From Colimorpha sp002372855 (GTDB lineage Bacteria > Bacteroidota > Bacteroidia > Bacteroidales > P3): DNA of 11,211 bases. The notes below the pieces were generated by a model. It was not told the origin of the DNA and ran no database searches. It worked only from the letters and a program-made list of their open reading frames with translations. The stretch is from contig CAMOOR010000056.1 in assembly GCA_946621635.1 (NCBI GenBank), forward strand, positions 1 to 11,211, in the 5' to 3' direction. Made by a program: the position numbers and the translations under genes. This document shows positions 5,708 through 11,211 of this stretch, in pieces (the stretch's first letter is position 1; every line of letters starts with the position of its first letter).

Positions 5708-7173
5708 CACTGACCGCCACACACATCATCGGCATCCTCCTCACCGTCGGCCTGTTGCTGGCGGTGAGTATCCTTTCGGGCCGCAAGGTGAAGGACGCCC
5801 ACAGTTTCGCCACCGGCGGCAAAGCCGGTTCGTGGATGGTCTGCGGCGCCATCCTCGGCACCCTCGTCGGAGGCCAGAGCACCATCGGCACCGCCCAGCT
5901 GGCCTTCTCCTTCGGTCTCTCAGCTTGGTGGTTCACCATCGGTGCCGCCCTCGGAGCGCTGCTGCTCGGACTGGTCTATGCCGGCCCCCTGCGCCGCAGC
6001 GGATGCACCACCCTCATGGAGGTGGTGCGCAAGCAATACGGCCCGCGGGCCGAAACGGTAGGCTCCATCCTCTTCCTGACGGGCATTTTCATCAGCATCA
6101 CCTCGCAGCTCCTCTCCTCGTCGGCCATGCTGGGCAGCCTCTTCGGCCTGCCTTTGACGGCGGCCCTCGCCATCGGTGCCGTGCTCATCGCTGCCATCGT
6201 CCTCTTCGGCGGCATCAAAAGCGCCGGCGCCAGCGGCATCGTCAAGCTGGCGCTGCTCTATGTCTGCTCCCTGGCCGCCGGCATCGCCGTGTGGCGCCTG
6301 GGCCACGGCCTGGCAGGACTGCACGAGAGCGTCGAGGGCCTGTATTCCTCGCCACTGCTGGCGCAGATGAACGACATCGCCTCGGCCGAGGACATCCACC
6401 GCCGCTACGGCAGCCTCATAGCCCGCGGACCGCTGAAGGACATCGGCGGATGCCTCTCGCTGACCCTCGGCGTCGTCTGCACACAGACCTACGCCCAGGC
6501 CGTCTGGTCGGCCGCCACCACCCGCAAGGCGCAACGCGGCGCCGTCTACTGCGCCGCGCTCATACCCCTCATCGGTGCCGCCTGCACCCTCGTGGGCATC
6601 TACATGCGCGGCCACTACGTCACCGCCGCCGAGGCCGCGGCCCTGCAAGCGGCAGGCGAACGGCTCCCCGACGGCATCGGCGTGATAGAGAACTCGCTGC
6701 AGGCCTTCCCCTCGTTCATCATCGGCCACCTGCCCCCGTGGCTCGGCGGCATAGCCCTCGGCACACTCCTGATCAACATCCTCGGCTGCGGCAGCGGCCT
6801 GGTGCTCGGCGCCTCCACCATCGTCATGCGCGATGTGGTCCACCGCGACTCCCTGCGCGGCCTCCGCCTGGCCATCGTCGCCCTGCTGGCGCTGGGCGTA
6901 GTGGCGGCCCACTTCATGCAAGGGGCCTTCATCAACGACCTCGGCTTCCTCTCCCTGGGCCTCCGCGCCGCAGCCCTGCTGCTGCCGCTGAGCTTCGCCC
7001 TCTGGCTCCCCGGACGGTTCACGGCCAACGCCGTCATAGCCTCCATGATCGCCGGCACCGCCGCCATGCTCGCCGCAGGCCTCCTCCGCCTCCCCGCCGA
7101 CCCCATGTACTACGGCCTCGCCGCCTCGGCAATCGCCCTGCTGCCTTCGTGGCGCAACAACCGGAAACAGTAA
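5704..7173 (+). CDS. Sodium:solute symporter family transporter
   Basis: Inner-membrane secondary transporter of the SSS family, which uses the sodium gradient to import a solute. The 489 residues fit the family's usual ~450-550. The first helix (HIIGILLTVGLLLAVSILSG) is followed by GRKVKDAHSFATGGKAGSW and then GTLVGGQSTIGTAQLAFSFG, the conserved second helix region. FLTGIFISITSQLLSSSAM and many later hydrophobic segments follow, in line with the ~13-helix LeuT-like fold. The substrate cannot be told from sequence. It ends ILINILGCGSGL-like helices, then a short basic cytoplasmic tail (SWRNNRKQ). The ATG at 5704 overlaps the lipoprotein stop; the longer in-frame extension to 5596 would run through that gene and is rejected. 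Confidence 0.88.
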   Translation: MTLTATHIIGILLTVGLLLAVSILSGRKVKDAHSFATGGKAGSWMVCGAILGTLVGGQSTIGTAQLAFSFGLSAWWFTIGAALGALLLGLVYAGPLRRSGCTTLMEVVRKQYGPRAETVGSILFLTGIFISITSQLLSSSAMLGSLFGLPLTAALAIGAVLIAAIVLFGGIKSAGASGIVKLALLYVCSLAAGIAVWRLGHGLAGLHESVEGLYSSPLLAQMNDIASAEDIHRRYGSLIARGPLKDIGGCLSLTLGVVCTQTYAQAVWSAATTRKAQRGAVYCAALIPLIGAACTLVGIYMRGHYVTAAEAAALQAAGERLPDGIGVIENSLQAFPSFIIGHLPPWLGGIALGTLLINILGCGSGLVLGASTIVMRDVVHRDSLRGLRLAIVALLALGVVAAHFMQGAFINDLGFLSLGLRAAALLLPLSFALWLPGRFTANAVIASMIAGTAAMLAAGLLRLPADPMYYGLAASAIALLPSWRNNRKQ

Positions 7174-7201
7174 GCCCCCGCAGCATCAACTGCAGGGGCT
7201 T
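7172..7201. terminator. Hairpin between convergent genes
   Basis: AAGCCCC (7172-7178) pairs with GGGGCTT (7195-7201), and GCAG (7180-7183) with CTGC (7190-7193), with one C/A mismatch and a 6-base loop. It begins at the symporter stop codon and ends 9 nt from the stop of the minus-strand lipoprotein gene. It could end transcription from both sides, but neither strand has a T-tract. Confidence 0.6.
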
Positions 7202-7210
7202 CCCGTGTTC

Positions 7211-7681
7211 CTACTCCACGTCGATGGCCACGGAGCGCAGCTCCTGCCAGCCGGCGCGGTCGGTGACGCGCACCATGAAGTGGTAGTCGCCTTCGTCCAC
7301 GCCCTCGGGCACCACGATGTCGACCTCGGCCACATAGTCCTTCGTCCCTTCGGGAATCTGGTAGTCCTGGTTGAACACCCAGGGGTTCACGGCTTCGTGC
7401 TCGTGCTCCTCGTCGTGCGGGCACTCCACCGAGGAGGTACTGTGGGTATGATGGTCGTGGTTGGAATGAATCTCGATGTTATAGTTACCCAGCTCCACGT
7501 TGTCCGTAAAACGGTAGCAGAAGTGGATGGTGTCGCCGTGGCGGTAGGAGTCGCAGTCGGAGGGCGACGCCACGATGCCGTCGGTGGTGATGGCGGGTTT
7601 GTCCATGTCGCGGTCATCGTCGCCGCAGGCGGAAAAAACAAAAACGATAGCGGTTGCAATCAAAAGGATGCTGTGTTTCAT
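7211..7681 (-). CDS. His-rich lipoprotein, DUF4625-like
   Basis: The 156-residue product has the signal MKHSILLIATAIVFVFSAC with lipobox SAC at Cys19, then GDDDRDMDKP, so it is a surface or periplasmic lipoprotein. The body resembles DUF4625, an immunoglobulin-like beta-sandwich found in Bacteroidota near TonB receptors. A striking loop at residues 72-95 has eight histidines (His72, 75, 77, 78, 80, 89, 93, 95), with Cys87 and several acidic residues: a likely Zn/Ni/Cu/Co site. The end (YVAEVDIVVPEG, YHFMVRVTDRAGW) is typical of the fold. Its start overlaps the receptor stop by 4 nt (ATGA on the minus strand), so the two are translated together. I infer that it collects or hands over metal to the receptor. 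Confidence 0.82.
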   Translation of the reverse strand: MKHSILLIATAIVFVFSACGDDDRDMDKPAITTDGIVASPSDCDSYRHGDTIHFCYRFTDNVELGNYNIEIHSNHDHHTHSTSSVECPHDEEHEHEAVNPWVFNQDYQIPEGTKDYVAEVDIVVPEGVDEGDYHFMVRVTDRAGWQELRSVAIDVE

Positions 7682-9789
7682 AATTCAGGTTCTTTTACTT
7701 GTTTCTTAAATTCATATTTGATTCTGATGGAAATGTTGCGTCCCGGCTCGGGAACGTCGATGAGGCGGTAATAGCTCGTGTGGTCGTAGTAGCGGGCATC
7801 GAGCAGGTTGTTCAGCTGCAACGCCACAGCCAGCTGGCCGCCCCGCACGTCGAAGCGGTGCGACGCCGAGAGGTTCACCGTAGCATAGCCCGGCGTGGTC
7901 TTCTCCGGCGGCACAATCTCGTCCTGCGGCGCCACGGCGTGGAGATTCAGTCCCACATTGCCGCAGCCGTGGAAGTCGTAGTGCCACGCCACGTCCACAT
8001 CCACCGACGGCGGCACGGCGAACGGCAGTGTGTAGCCGCGCTTGTCGCCACTCAGCTGGCGCGAACGGCACACCTGCCCGCGCACCGACGCCTCCCAATG
8101 CGCGGCGAAAGCCCACGCCGCCTCGGCCTCGAAGCCGTAGCGCAGGGCCTCGGCCTGCGTGTAGCGGTAGAGCTGTAGGCCCTCGGCATAGTCCGCCGTG
8201 GGGTTGAGGTAGATATAGTTGGGGAAATAGTTGAAGTAGGGGTCCACCTTGACGGTCACCGCCCCGCGGCTCCACTCCACGCCGGCGTCCAGCTGGTAGG
8301 AGCGCTCGGGGTCCAACCCGGCGTTGCCCTGCTCATAGCGGAAGATGTGGTAGTTGACACCGTCGGCACCCAGCTCCTTGGCTATCGGCACCCGGAAAGC
8401 CTTGCCCGCGTTGAGGCGCACTATCCAGTCGCCGCGGTGCCAGTTGGCACCCAGGCTCCACGTGAGGCTGTTGAACTGCCTCCGCGCCTCGGCCGACCGC
8501 TGCAGGAAGGCCGAGTCGCCGCCGCCCACGGGCGAGCGGTACCAGTCGCTATAGGGGTGGATGGCGATGGCGGCATGGTCGAAACGCAGGCCCCCGTTGA
8601 GGGTCCAGTCCGCCGTCGGCGTCCAGCGGTCGAGGGCGTAAACACCCATCGACGTGCTCTCGAAGTCGGGAATGATGAACCCCCACCCCTCGCGGCGGTT
8701 GTGCTGGTGCTCGGCGGCGAGGCCGGCGCTCAGCTCATGGCGTTCGCCCATGGGCATGCGCAGCCCCAGCGAACCACTGAAGGTGTGCTTGTCGAAGCGA
8801 CGCTCCAGACTGTCGGGCGGCGTGGGCATGTAGCCATGCGAGAGGGGTTCGGAGAGCTCCTCGCGCAGGTTGTGCTGCCACGCCAGGTTGGCCTCCAGCG
8901 ACGCCGTCCCCAGCTGGTAGGTGGTGTGGCTCTGCACCTTGAGGTGGTTCACCCACTGGTAGGGCAGGTCCACATCGCGCAGCGAACGGTCGTAGTCTAT
9001 CTGCGACAGCCGCACCTCCAGCCCGTGGGCGTCGGCAAAGAATCCGCTGCGGGCATAGACATCGCTGACGGTGAGGTCGGTGCGGAAATTCTCGTTGTTG
9101 GTCCACCCCACCATCAAGCGCCCGTCGCGCTCGGTGCCGGCGGTATTGCGCAGACGCTGGTCGCGCAGGCGTATCCAATAGGAGTAGTACTGGATACTGT
9201 CGGCCGGCACGCGGTAGTCGCCGTAGTCGCTCAGCGTCAGGTTGGCCTTGTAGAAGAAGTCGCCACGGCGTCCCGCCACATGGGCCGCGAAGCCCCCCTG
9301 CAGGTTGTTCGTGCGGCCGAAGAGGGTGGCCGACACCTCGAAGGGCACCCACGGCAGGCGGTTGCCGCTGAGGCTCAGCACCCCGCCGATGGCATCGGAG
9401 CCATAGAGCAGCGTGGCAGGACCTTTGATGACCTCCACGGCGTCGACGGCGAACTGGTCCACCTCCAACCCATGGTCGTCGCCCCACTGCTGCCCCTCGT
9501 GCTTGATGCCGTCCTGGCTGACAACCATACGGTTATACCCCAACCCACGGATGGTGGGCTTGGAGAGACCCGTGCCGATACTGACAGCCTTCACTCCGGG
9601 AATGCCTTCGAGGCTCTGCATCAGGCTGCCCGCGAAGTGCTCCTCCAGGTAAGAGGCATCCACCTGCACGGCATTCTGCGTACTCGTCACCGCCTGGCCA
9701 GACCGCGCACTGACGGTCACGGCCTGAAGTGTCTTCACACTGTCGGGCGGTGGCGCCAACAGCATGAGCATCAACAATAGTTTACTCAT
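7678..9789 (-). CDS. TonB-dependent outer-membrane receptor, probably for a metal or metallophore
   Basis: A 703-residue outer-membrane transporter powered by TonB-ExbB-ExbD. A short signal (MSKLLLMLMLLA) is followed by a likely TonB box in TLQAVTVSA. The plug domain lies at about 30-150, with GIPGVKAVSIGTGLSKPTIRG, YNRMVVSQDGIKHEGQQWG and VEVIKGPATLLYGSDAIGG. The rest is the beta-barrel, with NLRLSASH-type and LNNLLDARYYDHTSYYR strands near the end; a final KYEF is followed by seven extra residues. It lacks the N-terminal carboxypeptidase-like domain of SusC proteins and has no SusD partner, so a polysaccharide role is unlikely. The His-rich lipoprotein and Cys/His-rich membrane protein around it point to metal import; the exact substrate is not determined. 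Upstream gene spacing is 117 nt, filled by an inverted repeat. Confidence 0.92.
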   Translation of the reverse strand: MSKLLLMLMLLAPPPDSVKTLQAVTVSARSGQAVTSTQNAVQVDASYLEEHFAGSLMQSLEGIPGVKAVSIGTGLSKPTIRGLGYNRMVVSQDGIKHEGQQWGDDHGLEVDQFAVDAVEVIKGPATLLYGSDAIGGVLSLSGNRLPWVPFEVSATLFGRTNNLQGGFAAHVAGRRGDFFYKANLTLSDYGDYRVPADSIQYYSYWIRLRDQRLRNTAGTERDGRLMVGWTNNENFRTDLTVSDVYARSGFFADAHGLEVRLSQIDYDRSLRDVDLPYQWVNHLKVQSHTTYQLGTASLEANLAWQHNLREELSEPLSHGYMPTPPDSLERRFDKHTFSGSLGLRMPMGERHELSAGLAAEHQHNRREGWGFIIPDFESTSMGVYALDRWTPTADWTLNGGLRFDHAAIAIHPYSDWYRSPVGGGDSAFLQRSAEARRQFNSLTWSLGANWHRGDWIVRLNAGKAFRVPIAKELGADGVNYHIFRYEQGNAGLDPERSYQLDAGVEWSRGAVTVKVDPYFNYFPNYIYLNPTADYAEGLQLYRYTQAEALRYGFEAEAAWAFAAHWEASVRGQVCRSRQLSGDKRGYTLPFAVPPSVDVDVAWHYDFHGCGNVGLNLHAVAPQDEIVPPEKTTPGYATVNLSASHRFDVRGGQLAVALQLNNLLDARYYDHTSYYRLIDVPEPGRNISIRIKYEFKKQVKEPEL

Positions 9790-9829
9790 CTGGTAATGTA
9801 TATTTTACTCCGAATTACCCGGCACCGAT

Positions 9830-9933
9830 GGACCGCCGGCATCCTGCCGGCACCCACACGTTGCCGTTATCCAATACGCCGGCGAAAAAAGCCAGCGACG
9901 TCGCGATTATTGCCAGCAAGATGCCGGCGCTCC
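9830..9933. repeat. Paired GCCGGCATCCTGCCGGC-type inverted repeat
   Basis: The left arm (9830-9852, containing GCCGGCATCCTGCCGGCA) and the right arm (9910-9933, containing TTGCCAGCAAGATGCCGG) are reverse complements with about three mismatches. The centre holds ACGCCGGCG and a GCGACGTCGC palindrome (9895-9904). Each arm is itself partly palindromic. This resembles the REP-like dispersed repeats of Bacteroidota that translate as AGILPA. The right arm runs into the C-terminal codons of the minus-strand gene at 9907. Confidence 0.75.
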
Positions 9934-10272
9934 AACGGGAGGGGCTCGGAGACGCTGTGTCCCGACACACAGAATGCCGGACACCTGCGCAACGGCGGTA
10001 GCCAGACGCACCGCCGCCATGAGCACCACCAGCCCCGCCGCCAAGGCCAACGCCAAATTGGGCATCGACAGCACATGGCAGTAAAGGCAGGTCTGCTCAT
10101 CGGGATGATACTCGCCGAAGTGGGCCGGATGGGCAATGTGGCGCACACACTGGTAGCACTCATCCTCCTCGGCACCAGGCACATGATGAACATGCAGCAC
10201 CGACGCCAGAAGCATCGGCAGATAGGCCGCAACGAGCAGCCACGCAATCCATTTTTTAACGGTTCTGTTCAT
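9907..10272 (-). CDS. Cys/His-rich two-helix membrane protein, probable metal handling
   Basis: A 121-residue protein with helices at about 9-26 (IAWLLVAAYLPMLLASVL) and 73-100. The 45-residue segment between them, probably periplasmic, is crowded with possible metal ligands: HVHH (27-30), CYQC (39-42), His45, 48, 51 and 56, and CLYCH (62-66). Similar small proteins sit before TonB-receptor genes in Bacteroidota, so a metal-sensing or relay role is inferred, not shown. I chose the ATG at 10272; the in-frame upstream extension to 10419 would run through both divergent promoters. The leader from the predicted promoter is only about 6 nt. The last residues (PVGAPASCWQ) are encoded by a dispersed-type repeat, so the native C-terminus may have been replaced. 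Confidence 0.75.
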   Translation of the reverse strand: MNRTVKKWIAWLLVAAYLPMLLASVLHVHHVPGAEEDECYQCVRHIAHPAHFGEYHPDEQTCLYCHVLSMPNLALALAAGLVVLMAAVRLATAVAQVSGILCVGTQRLRAPPVGAPASCWQ

Positions 10273-10283
10273 CAAATCGGCTG

Positions 10284-10317
10284 CAAAAGTACAAAAAATT
10301 TCACACACGGCAGAAAA
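10284..10317 (-). promoter_or_regulatory. Minus-strand promoter of the metal locus
   Basis: Read on the minus strand, TACTTTTG (10291-10284) matches the -7 consensus, with a T-run near 10317-10314 as a weak -33 element. Transcription should start near 10278, only about 6 nt before the ATG at 10272. Its upstream half overlaps the plus-strand promoter. Confidence 0.7.
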
Positions 10318-10331
10318 AAAACGTATCTTTG
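10299..10331 (+). promoter_or_regulatory. Plus-strand promoter of the calycin-like gene
   Basis: TATCTTTG (10324-10331) is a full -7 match, with TTTC at 10299-10302 as a weak -33 element and a 21-base spacer. The leader to the ATG at 10373 would be about 35 nt. It interlocks with the minus-strand promoter at 10284-10317. Confidence 0.72.
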
Positions 10332-10372
10332 CACACGGAATTTCATCCCGCAAACCACACAAACCACTGGAA

Positions 10373-10789
10373 ATGAACATCAAGAAACCCCTCCTTACCC
10401 TCCTGATCCTCCTCCTCACCCTCGCCGCAACGGCGCAGAGCTACATCGGCACCATGGAAATCGACGGCTACACACGCAAGAACGTCGACGTGCGCCTGGC
10501 CCGAACACAGCAAGGCACCATCGTGCTCTACATGTACAACGTCAAGTTCGCCCGCCTCATGCCCGTCAAGGTCGACATGGAAATCCCCGGACTCACCCTC
10601 GCCGACGGCCGCCTGCAGGGCAACGGCATCGTCCCCACCTCCAAAGGCAAGCCCTACGACAAGTACCGCGTCACCCGTTTCAACGGCACCGCCGATACCG
10701 AAAAAATCACCTTCTCGTGCTTCCTCGGCGACAAGCAGATGAAATTCTCGGGCCTCCGGGCAAAGAAAAACAACACTAAAAACCAATAG
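10373..10789 (+). CDS. Secreted calycin-like beta-barrel protein
   Basis: The 138-residue product has a signal peptide (MNIKKPLLTLLILLLTLAATAQ, cleavage after about ATA or TAQ) without a lipobox. The mature part begins SYIGTMEIDGYTRKNVDVRL and continues with TIVLYMYNVKF, MPVKVDMEIPGLTLADG and ITFSCFLGDKQMKFSG: short alternating strands as in the calycin-like domain of Bacteroidota secreted proteins. That family has a lipocalin-like barrel, possibly for small-molecule binding, with no established function. The C-terminus is basic (RAKKNNTKNQ). It is divergent from the metal locus and shares a promoter region with it, but nothing in the sequence shows a metal site here. No hairpin terminator follows before the tRNA promoter. 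Confidence 0.75.
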   Translation: MNIKKPLLTLLILLLTLAATAQSYIGTMEIDGYTRKNVDVRLARTQQGTIVLYMYNVKFARLMPVKVDMEIPGLTLADGRLQGNGIVPTSKGKPYDKYRVTRFNGTADTEKITFSCFLGDKQMKFSGLRAKKNNTKNQ

Positions 10790-10813
10790 CTTACATACAA
10801 AAATAAAAAAATA

Positions 10814-10845
10814 TTTGGCCAGTTTGGAAAATGTTCGTACCTTTG
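10814..10845 (+). promoter_or_regulatory. Promoter of the tRNA-His gene
   Basis: TTTG (10814-10817) and TACCTTTG (10838-10845) are separated by 20 bases, a near-ideal pair. Transcription would start about 28 nt before the mature tRNA. Confidence 0.85.
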
Positions 10846-10879
10846 CACCCGATTTCACCACGGTGAAACGCGTTGCATG

Positions 10880-10956
10880 GTGGGCGTAGTTCAGCTGGTT
10901 AGAGCGCCAGATTGTGGATCTGGAGGTCGTGGGTTCGAACCCCACCTCCCACCCCA
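10880..10956 (+). tRNA. tRNA-His (anticodon GTG)
   Basis: A full cloverleaf: D-stem GTTC/GAGC, anticodon stem CCAGA/TCTGG with loop TTGTGGA (anticodon GTG at 10914-10916), T-stem GTGGG/CCCAC with TTCGAAC, and encoded CCA at 10954-10956. A G at 10879 can serve as the extra G-1 of tRNA-His opposite C73 (10953). The acceptor stem has one C-U mismatch (10885 with 10947, position 6-67). It has its own promoter and terminator. Confidence 0.97.
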
Positions 10957-10961
10957 ACGAC

Positions 10962-10995
10962 AAAGCGGAGTCCTTTCGGGCTCCGCTTTTTTTTT
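10962..10995 (+). terminator. Rho-independent terminator after tRNA-His
   Basis: AAAGCGGAGTCC pairs with GGGCTCCGCTTT over 12 bp (one G-U) around the loop TTTC, followed by a continuous T-run. It lies 6 nt after the CCA end. Confidence 0.93.
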
Positions 10996-11015
10996 GCCCT
11001 TTTCCCACCCCCCGT

Positions 11016-11137
11016 TCTCCACTCTCCGCTCTCCACCCTCCACTCTCCGCTCTCCGCTCTCCACTCTCCACTCCCCCACTCTCCACTCTCCACTCTCCAC
11101 TCCCCGCTCTCCGCTCCCCGCTCTCCACTCTCCACGC
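11016..11137 (-). repeat. Long purine-rich heptamer minisatellite (GAGTGGA)n
   Basis: About 120 bp of tandem 7-bp units, reading GAGTGGA or GAGCGGA on the minus strand and CTCTCCA or CTCTCCG on the plus strand, with scattered units changed to CCCC. All purine on one strand apart from the T/C of each unit. Open reading frames here are low-complexity artefacts. It adjoins the right copy of the composite repeat. Confidence 0.92.
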
Positions 11138-11143
11138 CCCCAC

Positions 11144-11211
11144 TCCGAGAGGGGTCTAAGAGGTACATAATTCGGCATTTCTTATATCGTTCTTATATCG
11201 TTCTCATATAC
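11144..11211 (-). repeat. Right copy of composite end repeat, inverted
   Basis: On the minus strand it reads as the left copy: GATATRAGAAC units (two to three), then ATATAAGAAATGCCGAATT, ATGTACCTCTTAGACCCC and TCTCGGA. It is one 11-bp unit shorter than the left copy, with about five substitutions. The minisatellite again follows the core, so the whole module is inverted relative to the left end. Confidence 0.9.

Noticed and set aside
8347..9780. 477-codon plus-strand open frame opposite the TonB receptor
   Set aside because: It is an antisense shadow of a clear receptor gene; composition is skewed and no promoter precedes it.
9796..10779. 327-codon plus-strand open frame across the metal locus and the calycin-like gene
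   Set aside because: It crosses the divergent promoters and the inverted repeat, and reads as Arg/His/Pro-rich shadow sequence.
11016..11137. CRISPR array
   Set aside because: Units are 7 bp with no unique spacers, and no cas genes are present.
10877..11178. Several short frames on both strands over the tRNA and the right minisatellite
   Set aside because: They translate tRNA and heptamer repeats into low-complexity peptides.
1..11211. An 11-kb composite transposon bounded by the end repeats
   Set aside because: No transposase, integrase or target duplication is visible, and the content is mostly ordinary chromosomal genes; a contig cut at a dispersed repeat explains it better.

Overview
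The window looks like chromosomal DNA from a high-GC member of the Bacteroidales (Prevotella, Muribaculaceae or a relative). Five promoters match the Bacteroidota -7 consensus TAnnTTTG, most reading TAYYTTTGCA. Gene content also fits: an IorAB pair in which IorA lacks a ferredoxin domain, a DUF4332 protein, a DUF4625-like lipoprotein, a TonB-dependent receptor and a calycin-like secreted protein. No phage, transposase or CRISPR signals are present.

Layout. (1) Positions 1-332: a composite repeat, heptamer minisatellite and promoter. (2) 333-3165: probable operon iorA - iorB - DUF4332 gene, closed by a strong terminator. It converts aryl-pyruvates to aryl-acetyl-CoA. The DUF4332 gene carries an apparent 1-nt deletion at codon 3. 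(3) 3166-3752: a small secreted orphan protein with its own promoter, then an AT-rich heptamer repeat region. (4) 3753-5186: two tandem two-helix membrane proteins that look like diverged paralogues, overlapping an antiporter gene reduced to its first ~95 codons plus a short tail. (5) 5264-7173: a lipoprotein gene coupled by ATGA overlap to a sodium:solute symporter. (6) 7172-7201: a hairpin between convergent operons. (7) 10272-7211, minus strand: a Cys/His-rich membrane protein, a TonB-dependent receptor and a His-rich lipoprotein, which together look like a transition-metal uptake locus. (8) 10373-10956, plus strand: a calycin-like secreted protein and tRNA-His, followed by a terminator, a long heptamer minisatellite and an inverted copy of the left-end repeat.

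The most unusual layer is repeat DNA. The same composite module (an 11-bp tandem repeat, a ~45-bp core and a purine-rich 7-bp minisatellite) occurs at both ends in opposite orientation. Related AGTG/purine repeats fill the iorA-iorB gap, an AT-rich heptamer array sits at 3598, and two palindromic dispersed-type repeats form the C-termini of proteins. Because both ends fall exactly in the same repeat, the window may be a complete contig broken at a dispersed repeat family. The best candidates for new biology are this repeat family, the tandem two-helix proteins with the deleted antiporter, and the Cys/His-rich metal locus.
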